64,000 nt of DNA from Stromatinia cepivora (lineage: Eukaryota; Ascomycota; Leotiomycetes; Helotiales; Sclerotiniaceae), in NCBI GenBank assembly GCA_014898415.1, contig RCTD01000001.1:3286001-3350000 (forward strand), given 5' to 3'. This document shows, piece by piece, positions 37,777-48,755 of this stretch. Numbering within the stretch: the stretch's first letter is position 1; the number at the start of each line of letters is the position of its first letter. A model generated the notes under the pieces. It saw nothing but the letters and a program-made list of their open reading frames with translations. It had not been told where the DNA came from and did no database searches. A program made the position numbers and the translations under genes.

Positions 37777-39504
37777 CTACTCAGACCGCGTAGATATTGA
37801 TACTTCTACCTCATTTCGTTGTTTTGAAATAGTAAGAAGCGTAATGGTAAATGAGCTCAATGTTCCATTTATCACAAGATATCGCACTATGTATAGATAG
37901 TCAAAAGACATCAAATATTTGATATTTAATCCTTCTAGAAATATAATCTTTGTGAAAGCGCAGGATAATACGGATCTAACATCGACAGTGAGAATATATG
38001 CTACAGTATAGATACTTTGCTGCAATGAGCTACTAGCCCGTGTCACCTTCTTCGTCAGACGACCAACGCTCGCACGCAGACACATAATCTGGGGTTCTCG
38101 TGAGAGCTTTTTTGCAAGTGTTGATTGCCTGGACGGACTCAATTTCTTGGCCTTTTCTTTCTCTTCCGGCTTCTGTGTTCGAGGAGGCGCCAGCACCGTA
38201 CAGTAAGGTTCTCGGCTAGATCGTCTTCCGTAATAAAATGTACCAAACGAAGTGGGGTCCTCCTGCTGGATTTTGTCAGTATGTTTTATTTACCGAAGGG
38301 AAGTAAAATTTAAGCATGGTTTTCGAATAAATACGAAACGGGAAAGAATGATAGGGAGTTAGTGACGATGAAGTGAAGAAAAGTATTCTTACCTGAAGCC
38401 AGGTTTTTCTTCGTAACTCCTTGCTGGCAAGAACTACCATGCATACCAACGCCCACCCATGCTGCTATTCATGCCAAAGCCAGCACCAACGGTATCCATT
38501 TGTTGGATTTGGGCTTCTACCTGGTTTTGATGGATACCCAGTGGACGAGCCAACAGGTGCGGCGGTACCGGCAATGGTGATCGGTAAACAGAGGAGGAAC
38601 GATCATATTGATGGCTAGGCAGGAGACCAACTTGTGGTATTGTATTCTACTTGACCCATTGCTGGAAAGACCTCATCAAGATTCGTGGATAGTTCTTTGG
38701 ACTTTCTGATTTTCCCATGGTCGAACGTTTGATTGCCTGTCGAGGATATAGGAAGTGAGGCCAGTATTGACATTTTGTGCTTCTAAGCATAGGAATAAGA
38801 CCTAGGTCTTGGGTTCAGGAAAGTGAAGAGCCATGTCATCCATGTGACGTTGACTTGCAATGGTTGAGGTCCTTCTGCTTCCTTGCTCTGGGGGTCTTCT
38901 CCAGGAGAGTTGTAGTTTTGAGCCTTCGTGGCACCCTCGCCGAAAGGACCGGCTGCTTTGGTTGTGGCCCAGTTGCTGGAAAGTGGTGGGATAAAGACAT
39001 GACTTCGACTCTCCGGCTAAACCTCGTGAAGAGATGAACTTTTGAAGGGGAAATAGCCGGACTGGCTTTCTGGTGCTATAGTTGGAAGAAGGTAAGAAGT
39101 ATGCTCAAGTGAACAGAAGGGAGGAAGAATACTTACTGGTATCACAATCTGCTAGTTATGGTTGATTCCGCGACTTGGCTGAGTAGGATTATTCTGCCCA
39201 CGTGATACATGGTATAGATTAACTAGTTGGACTGAGGAAACTGGAGTTGGTGTAGGATTTTGACGGCCAGTGTTTGCTTCGACAAGTTGTCGAGTTAACT
39301 TATCTTCACAGAATTTATCCTGCGCAACCGCGTCTTCGCGCAAAACTTGGCCCATTGCTGGAAAGATCTAGAGATTTTTTCAATAGAGTAAGTTGATTGA
39401 ACTATTCAATGAGGAGTCAATTAGTCGCCTGGGACTGGATCCAAGGTCGAGGTAAAAAGGGCGAGAGCAGAGTATGCTTTGAATAATTCTTTTACGTTAG
39501 ACAT
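37777..39504 (-). pseudogene. Coding-like multi-exon tract, possible decayed species-specific gene
   Basis: Several minus-strand pieces look coding and are flanked by good splice signals, but they do not join into one open protein. A first piece, 39504-39436 (MSNVKELFKAYSALALFTST), could splice to 39367-39152, which starts IFPAMGQVLREDAVAQDKF and ends in a stop. A GTAAGT donor at about 39136 and a CTATAG acceptor at about 39080 lead to a piece with KAAGPFGEGATKAQNYNSPG. Another piece near 38670 repeats LDEVFPAMGQV. A donor at 38392 and an acceptor at 38266 (127-nt intron) lead to a Lys/Arg-rich terminal piece (QEDPTSFGTFYYGRRSSRE). Stops such as the TAG after GGRWYAW interrupt the best frame. 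I do not recognise a family. Transcript data could still show a functional gene. Confidence 0.3.
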
Positions 39505-40300
39505 GATTTCCATTGGAGAACCATAGCGTCAGTGAGGTCTCGCTCATGATCTTGTGGTTGTGATGGAGGAGAAAAGGAGATGAAAACTTGGGGAAATGAT
39601 TATTCTCTAGAGAAAAGTCAGACCAAGGTGTTAAGGTATCCATGATTTGGCAACCAAGCAATAACAATGGAAATTAGGGTTCGCTTATGGTTTGAAATCA
39701 CTGGAAGTTGGTATTTTAGTGGGATTGAAAATCTGGGATTTCCTAGAATCCCCAACAACTTTTTAAGACCTTCATAATTTCTTTCAAAATTAAAACCACA
39801 ATTGAAAATGTTATAGAACAACATCTCAATTATTTTTTGCATGTTTATGATTTTTAATTGTCGTATTAGACTTTCTCCGGATGAACAACAGAATCGAGGA
39901 GATCTCGGATAAGCACACAGAAACTTCATTAGGACTGGGGAACTCTTGCACAACTTGTTTGTTCCAACCCATTCAACTTTCAAAGAAATCAAAACTCAAA
40001 TTCATCTTGTAGGTCCTTTGCCTTTTATTCTTGAGATACATTTTGTCTTAGTCAAATATCTTTTATACTTTCTTACACATCTATAGTATTGGCTCTCTCT
40101 TTATTTGGCAACTCAAACACATGCGACACAAAAGCTCCAAATTTCTCAAGAGACAGATCGAGAGTATGAGCAATTATACTGCTATCCATTCCAATACAAC
40201 AAGGAGCTTATTATCCTCAAACGCAAACAATGACTTGTGAGCCAACACAATCAGACTTGACAATTGCATAATTTGTTGTCCAAAACCTTTCGAGTATCTT
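39505..40300. other. Intergenic region (0.8 kb)
   Basis: AT-rich sequence upstream of the decayed tract ending at 39504. The minus-strand frame 39618-39992 has no recognisable feature. Nothing is supported. Confidence 0.5.
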
Positions 40301-41144
40301 ATGGTCGTCAATGATGCCTGCCTCCAAGATACCACGCCAAAAGCAGCTCGAAATTTTCAGTGGAAGAAGAAGAGAAAGCTGTTCAAACCGATTACACACA
40401 TAGGCTTTTTTAAATGCCCATGTGCCTATGCCGAGAAGGCTATTCAAGAGATGAATAGCGCTGAGTATGACTGCCCCAATATGCATACTATCGATCTCAT
40501 TCTAATGTGAATATAGATTTGATGGTCGTACTATTTGCATCGACCGCCGTCCCGGTCACAAATACATTTGGAAGCTCCTCCCTCATTCAACAATTCACAT
40601 TCCGGATATCGCAGCAATGGAAGGACATCAATGACACTTCTTTGGAGAGCCTCATTGGCGGCAATGGAGAATGCTGAGGTCGGTGACCAAGTATCACCGA
40701 CACAAGAGGAGTACATTCGTGTGAAGGCAATCGCTTCCATTGTATTCTAGAACCATCAACTGCAGCAATGGCATTCTTTGAAACCCGGCCCGCTGCGCCA
40801 CCAGAACCAACGCCAGAAAAGTTCGGATGCATAATACAACCTTGGTCGCAGTACAAACCGATTACACACCTAAGATCGACCACAATGGAGAGGATTTGAT
40901 CCTCTGCATCGATAATGCGCAGCAGAGCAAAGCAAGCTTGCTCGAGGAGAATTCGTTCTCTCAGATTGGAGAAAAAACACGGGAGCTCAATTTGTGCGAA
41001 CCATGGGATGCTTTATTCCACCCGGGAATGCATGTGGAGAAGGAAATGGTCTTTCAAGACTTTTGTGCTTCGATTGAAGACGGCTCCTTCGGAAACGATC
41101 GTGGAAAGGGTTATGGATACGCCGGACAATGGGGAAACCAATAA
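40301..41144 (+). pseudogene. Coding-like fragments of an unrecognised protein
   Basis: Three plus-strand stretches read like protein but lie in different frames without clear splice sites: 40301-40510 (with HIGFFKCPCAYAEKAIQEMN), about 40510-40627 (YRFDGRTICIDRRPGHKYIW), and 40827-41144 (DYTPKIDHNGEDLILCIDNA, then LCEPWDALFHPGMHVEKEMV). A 16-base word, CAAACCGATTACACAC, occurs at both about 40384 and 40855, suggesting internal duplication. It may be a multi-exon gene with unusual introns or a decayed copy. No family was recognised. Confidence 0.25.
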
Positions 41145-42148
41145 ATTGATTTTCTAGGATTATTTATCGACGACCGCAGAGAGGAACGGATCTGATAATA
41201 GGAAGACCGGCTTCAACGGTGTTACATTTTACCTGACATTCTTTCTACTACCTTCCTTGAGAATGTTCAAAGGAATGACCTTGCGGTGACACATAAATTG
41301 ATCACTTTCATCTCTGCCTTGTTATTTAGAGACCCATATAAAAAAACTGGTGACAAAATTGATTCCTTGTAGGAAGCTGTTGCCATTAATCACTCCCAAT
41401 AATGATTTCAAGTAGAACTATGTTCTCGCTTGGCATCCTCGGGTTTAGGGATAGAAGACTAAGAGTACACGAGAACAAATAGTCATTACTTCGTCAATAC
41501 AACTACACAATACTTTGAGAGCAGTATACGATTCCAACAGGTGCTATTTTTCTGCAATACTACCTATCGATACAAAAAGAATATGCCTGTGCAAATCCGC
41601 CATCAGAGCGCGATTGGGATGGCACTGATATTGACTTGACTCCTTGGAATCCCTCTTCGAAGCGTGTACTTCGAGAACTTGCATAGAGTAGCTAGCTACC
41701 TGAACAGAACCTTACGAACTGAAAAATAGAACGCTGTGAATGATGGATGTGGCGTCAATTGAACCATCATCTGAATCAAACCATCCTCACGATTGTGAGT
41801 TGTGAATGGTGATTTGACCGAGGTTGAACCACATATTGCGTGCTGAGCCGGAGGTGAATATCATTTCGAGGCACGGGACGTATTTTCATCTTCCTGTTTC
41901 GTTCAATCATGGTTGTGCAAAGGTTGAAGCATGTTAATGCTTCGAGGGTCTTTTAGAGGTCCTTCAAAGATAGTCGATTTCTAGATCGAAGTGGAGGTAG
42001 CGAATAGAAGATATCGAAAGGTTTGAGTGGATCTGAATGCGATGATGATTATTTTTGTATAAGCAGCATCCTCATCCACATAAAAACTCTATCAAGATAA
42101 TACCGCAAGAAAATACTGGCGAAGACGAAACCACAGAATACATTAGAT
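41145..42148. other. Intergenic region (1 kb)
   Basis: No frame above 60 codons on either strand except the overlap at the right edge (42055 onward), which is out of frame with the metalloprotease relic. It may contain upstream exons of that relic, but none could be joined with confidence. Confidence 0.5.
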
Positions 42149-43083
42149 ATGCAATTAATCATAGCGGAGATTATTGTTGGATTCTTCCGACCGGAAGATC
42201 GAGATCTAGCAACTGGAAGATGGCTTGCCTTGAATCATACTTACGCGGAAGTAGTGGAGGTGATCGTTGGCGATTTGCGGAAGCCGGAAACAAACGCGAG
42301 GGTTAACGAAGTTGTCAAAATCTGGAAGACTAATTTATTGTCTGACCTCAAAAATCAGACTGAGAAGCATGATATTGAGGAAATTGTGACTTTATATCAT
42401 GACATATTATTCAATGATATGTTATTCTCTGGAGCACTCGCACATGATCGATGTGAAGTCCAATGGAGAGATAATTTCAGGCGAATCAGAGGATGGACCC
42501 AGGATATGCGGCAGCATGTATGTGGAGGAGAATGCAAAGGGGAATATGAATCATGTGATGAAGGAGAACAGGAGTCTAGTGACTTTGAAAATGGTGGGGT
42601 CTATCTCGATACCAATGATGACACTGTCAATCACGATAAAATGAGCAAGGCAGACATGCCTATCCTTGCTTGCATGAGGGGGGAGATCAAGGCCATTATC
42701 GAGATACGGCGACGACCGGATATCGCCAACAGACAAGAACGCTTGCGAAGCTACCTGGAGACTTTGCTGCATGAGATGATCCATGCCTTTCTGAACATTT
42801 ACACCTGCGTATGCTCTAAGTGTTCCCATGATATACCAAGAACCATCGGACATACTGGAATGGCTTGCCATGGCATAAAATCGCCGACAACATTGAAAGC
42901 TTTGTGAAATCGAAATTGGATCTGGAGTTGGACCTGGAAAGACGGGCGTGTCTGGCCATAGAGATACAACCCAGTGGCCTAGACATGCGTGATCAAATCG
43001 CAATCTATCTTATGGAAGATTTAAATCTCGGGTCTATTCATATCAGTACAACCAAACAGAAGGACGCACAAATCATTCAATAG
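42149..43083 (+). pseudogene. SprT-like zinc metalloprotease, frameshifted
   Basis: SprT-like domains cleave proteins, in Spartan DNA-protein crosslinks. The first frame (42149 onward) encodes a helical region, then LLHEMIHAF with the metal-binding HExxH (42770-42784) and a Cys pair (CVCSKCSHD). The frame then reads GHTG and runs out after 252 codons. Shifting by one base at about 42857 restores NGLPWHKIADNIESFVKSKL, as expected after the third-ligand GHxG segment of fungal SprT-like proteins, and continues open to 43083. One missing base in ACTGGAATGG explains it; no intron can be that short. The sequence thus looks like a recently inactivated gene or a one-base sequencing error. An acidic insert (GEQESSDFENGG) lies before the active site. 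The true start may be further upstream. Confidence 0.65.
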
Positions 43084-43180
43084 ATCTTGACAATGTCGGA
43101 ACGGCTCGTTGAGATGGATTGAGAGATAGGACTAGTTTTACTGAATTCAGTTCTTGCTATACTCGTCTGTTTCAGACGCA

Positions 43181-44137
43181 TTACTTCTTGGAATCGGCCT
43201 TCATGCCAGCCTGTACCCATTCTCTGGCCTTTTCGGCTGCAACCTTCATTTTCGCCTCACGATCATGATCTTTCTTCAGTGCCCCAATACTGTGTGGTTC
43301 TGGTACGTGGCGTCCTTTCTCTACTGCGGGTCTCTTCTCCATTCTCTCATCCCATGCCTTCAAAGCCGGGAATTCATCAATGTCAACTCCACAGTAAAAC
43401 GCTGCAGTTACCCATCCCCAGTGAGCAATGTCGGCGATTGTACATCTGTCACCAACCACTAGAATATTTCGTCAGTAGTCGTCCCACGAATGATGAAATG
43501 GGAACACTTCGAGCTGAATTGGACAACGACTTATAAGAGATACAATAGGTGGTGCGTTGGTTCAGAAACAAGAGTCATGGGAAGATTATACTTACAGTAA
43601 CCAGAGGTTGACTTTTCGAGATGAGTATTGAGGACGGAATACAAACGCTTGGTCTCATTCACGTAGCGATTGATACCATACTCAATCTTCTCGGGAGCAT
43701 ATCTGTTGAAGTGATTGGCTTGACCTTGCATAGGACCTACTCCAGCGTTAAGGAAGAAGAGCTAGTTATCATGTTAGTTCGTTTCGATTTGCATCCAGGA
43801 ACAACAAATGACTTACCCAGTTGTTGACTTCATAGTACTCTCTTGTCCCTCTAGGATATGAGATCTTATGCTCTGTGTCATATCTGTCGACAAGGTACTG
43901 TTGGATGCTACCACTTTCGAATAAATTAATCTGCTTCCCATCCGTGAAGGTATCAGTCAGAGCGGGAATGCGTCCATTAGGATTGATCTCGAGGAACCAT
44001 GGCTCTTTCTGAGTGTTCTTGGATATATCAATCTTGTGCACCTCATATGAAAGCCCAAGTTCTTCCAAAGTAATGGATATCTTGATCCCGTTAGGAGTTT
44101 GGGTAGTGTAGAGGTGGATATCTGATTTGGAAGCCAT
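43181..44137 (-). CDS. Glutathione S-transferase, Ure2p/YfcG-like
   Basis: Three exons, 44137-43817, 43761-43596 and 43458-43181, give 254 residues. It should conjugate or reduce substrates with glutathione in the cytosol. The N-terminal thioredoxin fold shows [20 protein letters not shown], then the cis-Pro segment [11 protein letters not shown] and the glutathione-contacting [11 protein letters not shown] (Glu-Ser pair). The helical C-domain contains [20 protein letters not shown], typical of the Ure2-like group, and [16 protein letters not shown], the conserved N-capping segment. The start at 44137 fits the family; an in-frame Met 15 codons upstream is less likely. Introns are 55 and 137 nt. 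It lacks the Asn-rich prion domain of yeast Ure2. It is divergently transcribed from the BBP gene across 538 bases. Confidence 0.94.
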
Positions 44138-44675
44138 TTTGGATGTGATATGAGAATTCAACTGTATGAGACGATTGTTCATGAATTGGACTTTGCGATG
44201 GGAACCCGGGAGAGATAAGAAGAAGTTTTGAATTTTTGATTTGTAATGTCTTCCATCACGGCTTACCCCACCTCATGATGATGTGATCTAAATTGGTGCT
44301 GTCGTTCCATTTATCTTACCAAGCCGAAACTTAAAAACCACATATGGTAACATTCGAACAGCACATGATTATTCGATAAGTAGCCAAGATCTTTTATGCA
44401 GGGATATTGCAGGGAATTATTTAAATCTTCCTGCTGTCATCTTTATCATCAAAGTTAATGGAGAGGAGTACTCGAGTACAATTTTCATCACGTCGTTGTG
44501 AAAGATTAAGCATCACGTGTGCAATACGCTAACCATGATTGATACTAGCTCGGCCGGCTAAGGTTGAGCTTTATTCAACTCGGTAGATTCCAGACTATAC
44601 AATCTTTTTGCCAATCTTTCATACATCCTACTTTAATATTGAAAACAACAATTATCGATATTCAATACATTCATC
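44138..44675. promoter_or_regulatory. Divergent promoter region, GST / BBP
   Basis: 538 bases between two start codons pointing away from each other, so both promoters lie here. The right side is pyrimidine-rich, as is normal upstream of a fungal housekeeping gene. No TATA box stands out for either gene. Confidence 0.6.
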
Positions 44676-46823
44676 ATGGCGTGGAGACAACAAGGAAGTA
44701 CAGGATCGAACAATATCCCCTTGGGAAACCGACGACGCTTTCCTGGCGATGGCGGCGCTACTCAAGAGGAAAGCTACAGCCCAGCTCAATCTTCCAACAA
44801 TCACCATGATTCGGGTATCAAGCGTGGACGAAGCCCTACCGTGAAAAGTAAGTTTACTCTACCTATCATTGCATGCAATCAGTCTTAACATTCTTCAGCC
44901 GAAGAAACTGCAGGCGATGGATCTCGACGTCGCAAGAAGAGAAATCGTTGGGGCGATGCTACCGAGAATAAGGCTGCAGGTCTTATGGGACTTCCAACTG
45001 CAATTATGGCGAACATGACAAGCGAACAACTCGAAGCTTACACCTTACATTTCCGGATCGACGAAATTACTCAAAAATTGAGAATCGATGATGTTGTTCC
45101 AGCGGATGGCGACAGGTGAGCAAGGTTCTTTTCATGAATGCTTAACTATAACTAATCAAATCTCTCACAGATCGCCTTCTCCTGCCCCCCAATACGATAA
45201 TTTCGGTCGCCGTGTCAATACTCGAGAATACAGATACAGAAAGAGGCTCGAAGATGAGAGACACAAGTTGATTGATAAGGCCATGAAAGTCATCCCTAAC
45301 TATCATCCACCACAAGACTATCGCCGTCCCACAAAGACTCAAGAGAAAGTCTATGTGCCAGTCAATGACTACCCAGAAATTAACTTCAGTATGATTGCTA
45401 ACCCTCTAACCTTTCTAACCTTATACTCCCTTCCTTATCCGTTTTCATTTCTCGTGTGACATTAGATGCAGCATTTGGGAGACAAATGCATAGCACCGTC
45501 ATCACTAACCTGTCGTACTCACTACCATTTTGCTCAAAGCTTTTGATCCTATACTAACACTTAGCTTGCGCTCTACTAAAGTTGGTTTACTTATCGGTCC
45601 TCGTGGCAATACATTAAAGAAAATGGAGACAGAATCTCAAGCTAAAATTGCTATCCGTGGAAAAGGATCCGTCAAGGAAGGAAAAGGTCGATCCGATGCA
45701 GCTCATACTAGCAACCAGGAGGAGGATCTTCATTGTTTGATCATGGCAGATACAGAGGAAAAGGTTGAGAAGGCGAAGAAGTTGATTCACAACATCATCG
45801 AAACGGTAATTTTTCCCATACTTGACTGTTTGTTATCACATACTAATACACTACAGGCCGCTTCTATCCCTGAGGGTCAAAATGAGCTCAAGCGTAACCA
45901 ACTTCGTGAACTTGCTGCTCTTAACGGTACGCTTCGTGATGATGAGAATCAAGCCTGTCAGAACTGTGGTGAAATCGGCCACAGAAAGTACGATTGTCCA
46001 CAACAACGCAACTTCACTGCAAACATTATTTGTCGCGTTTGTGGCAATGCTGGTCATATGGCTAGAGATTGTCCGGATAGACCTCGCGGTGCAAATTGGC
46101 GCAACGATGGTCCTCCAGGTGCAAATGCTGTTCCAGGTCAAGGCCGTATTGGTTCTGGCGATGCTGTTGATCGTGAATATGAGGTGATAATAATCTCTAT
46201 CCCCAATTTTCGGGAATTAGTACTAACAAGTTATCCAGCAACTTATGCAAGAGCTCTCGGGTGGTGCTCCGGTTACTACAGATGCTCCTCGGCGTATCGA
46301 GTCTGGCCCCTCAGGTTATGATCAAGGTCCTCCAAAAGATCAAGAAGACGTCAAACCATGGCAACGAGGCCCATCGAATGCTCCTGCCCCATGGCAAAGA
46401 GGGAATGATGCTCGCGATACTCGTGATTCCCGTGATGGCCGTGATGCTCGTGATTCTGGCCCTGCTCCTTGGGCTAGACGAGGAGGTGATGATAGAGATA
46501 GAGGTGGCTATCAAAATGGATACAATGCTGCACCATCCGCTCCTTGGGCAAAGCAATCACAACCGCCATCTATCCCAACTGGTCCATCTGCCTATCCGGC
46601 TCAAAATGCTTATGCCCCTGGGTATGGTAGCTATCCTACTCAACAACCGCCAATGGGAGCACCTCCGGGTCTTAATATCAATGCTCTTCTTCAACAATAT
46701 GGCAACTCTTCACTGCCTCCCCCACCACCTCTGGATAGCCAACCACCCCCACCTCCTCCGACTCACCAACCCCCACCTCCGCCAACTCACCAACCTCCGC
46801 CGCCTCCTCCTCTAGGAAACTAA
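44676..46823 (+). CDS. MSL5: Branchpoint-bridging protein (SF1/BBP/Msl5)
   Basis: Six exons, 44676-44847, 44899-45115, 45171-45388, 45582-45805, 45857-46183 and 46239-46823, give 580 residues. BBP binds the intron branch site during early spliceosome assembly. An N-terminal RKKRNRWGD motif matches the U2AF65-binding ULM. Next come a coiled region ([20 protein letters not shown]) and the KH-QUA2 domain, whose GPRG loop lies at about 208-211 ([19 protein letters not shown]). Two CCHC zinc knuckles follow at 311-324 ([14 protein letters not shown]) and 336-349 ([14 protein letters not shown]). The tail is Pro-rich with poly-Pro blocks and DARDTRD-like repeats, as in other fungi. The third intron is the longest (193 nt), and its acceptor is the second of two AGs. 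All domains are intact. Confidence 0.95.
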
Positions 46824-47620
46824 AAGCGTCTTTTCCACCTAATCAATGAAAATTGCCGCTCTCAAATGTTTCCTTAGTTGCCAGCGTGCAACACTAAGAA
46901 ACTAAAACGCCCATTTTGAAACCCATTCAGAAAGGATACTAACTTAGGGATTATCCACAAATACAAGGTTTCTTTGTATCCCGAGGACGATGTTTCTTAT
47001 TGGACCGACCTTTTACGAGTTTAATTACTCTAATTTTTATTTTTTTTTGATTAGTGCCTCGCTGCTAGTGTAAATATAGGAAAATAAAAAATATTTATGA
47101 TACTTATGGCTTTTGTAATCAGTGTATGTGATGCAACTTCTATGAAGCCGTGCTTATGAAGTGAAACAGTCTATCATTTGAAGTACTTTGGCACTACAGT
47201 GAATTCGGTCCATTCACTATAGCTTGTTGATCTATAATTATGTTAGCGCGAGATGATCGCTTCAAGTAGATTCTCTTTATCACGGGACATTCTCGAGATT
47301 CATTGACATGTTCCTTCAGAATTTTGAACTTGAATTCTTCAGGCGGTTCCTGAAACACAATAATTCTTTTCAAAAATTTAAAGCAAAATGTCGTGTTAGG
47401 ATTAAATCAAAGTCCCGCGGTCGCATCATTCCTCAGCGCGGTTTTCATCAAAAGTAGTTACCTGGCGTATCATTTCTCACATACTTCTTTTTTACCACAC
47501 AACAATCATTTCCGATACCTTCCTCGGTTTAATGGATTTTTCATTCATCATGAAGACGGACTTTTACTCTCACCCTTTTACTTATACATCTTTTGAAAAT
47601 ATCTTTTGAAGATTCTCAAT
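46824..47620. other. Intergenic region (0.8 kb)
   Basis: 3' flank of BBP, with a T-run and AT-rich sequence near 47030-47100. The frame at 47393-47596 (plus) has no recognisable feature. Nothing else is supported. Confidence 0.55.
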
Positions 47621-48404
47621 ATGACTGAATGCGGTGCTACATATGATATCGATGGTCCTCCTGCTCATAATTGTGGTGCCTCAAATAACGACGCACGCTT
47701 ATAAGCTGCCTATTGAAGGCGCGTGGGGTGGTACTACAGACGGCCAAATGTCAATCTGAAGACTCCTGTCACTGAAGGACGCGCTCTCTGTCGAATGTCC
47801 AAAAAACTTCAAGAAGATGTTTTGCTGGGTAAGTAATAATCCATGCCTTCCGATCTACTTGTATTCTTTGTGATGCTCTCAAGCTTGTACACAAATACCG
47901 ACAGTTCTGTCACTTAGTGGTGTACAATGGCCAAGCCGTTGGTAACACAGACTGATGTGAGTTGAATGGATACGACGCAAATACTTCCGCTACTCAATTC
48001 TTGGGAACGAGAGTCAGTAAGTCTCACTTGGTCCAGGAATAAGTTGACTTGTTGAATTTGCTACCTCGCCATTGATTATGACTGCTGATGATTTTGTGGT
48101 TGTTTTTTGTCAAAGGGTGAAGCTCGCACGCGGTCATGGCAACTGGTAATATTTTGATCTACTTGTCTCAATTCCAACCTCTTCTATCTATGGATATGGG
48201 TTCTGTACCCCAGGCGGTTCAATTCCAAGAATTGTACAAGATGCTTCGCCAAAACATTGGAATTCGAAAGGCCTTGGTATTGTAAAGATTTCGTGCAATA
48301 TCGTTCGTATCAGCGCAGATGAAAATGACATTGCACCCATTGCCGTTCCCGAGGCTGGTGTTATGCTTCGAAAATTCATCAAGTGTGTCAAGGAAGCTAT
48401 ATAA
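47621..48404 (+). pseudogene. Fragmented coding-like tract, possible small gene relic
   Basis: It starts with a short open piece (MTECGATYDIDGPPAHNCGA) that stops after 27 codons, but a shifted frame continues with HAYKLPIEGAWGGTTDGQM. Another shift gives NVNLKTPVTEGRALCRMSKK up to a GTAAGT donor at about 47829. A last piece ending at 48404 reads KHWNSKGLGIVKISCNIVRI then VPEAGVMLRKFIKCVKEAI. The pieces have protein-like composition but do not join with consistent phase. I recognise no family. It is either a decayed gene or a gene with introns I could not place. Confidence 0.25.
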
Positions 48405-48755
48405 GAATCTCCAATCTCTTCACAATTTTTCCTTCGTCGTACCTTACAAGCACCATCGTTACACGGATACAGCTGTGCTGGATGATTTGTACGGCATTAT
48501 ATAAATAGCCTCAGTTGCTCTATTTGAAACCTGGATGGTTTTGGTAGTCAAGAAATCAAGATACTCTTTGCATATATTACGGAAGAGATTTATGGTGAGT
48601 GCGAGTGCTTCAAATTGTGAAAGTGTACATTTTATTGTGATTATTAACTATTTGCTACCTTGCATGCAAAAAAATCCTACAAGTACACCCATCAAAGACT
48701 TAAAAAAACAAATAAAACACAGACTAAATATCAAACCAAATCAACACAATATCAA
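48405..48755. other. Spacer, likely 3' region of the long minus-strand gene
   Basis: AT-rich, without a supported frame of its own. An A-rich zone near 48667-48750 directly follows the stop codon of the coiled-coil gene on the minus strand, so it is likely 3' UTR sequence. Confidence 0.55.
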
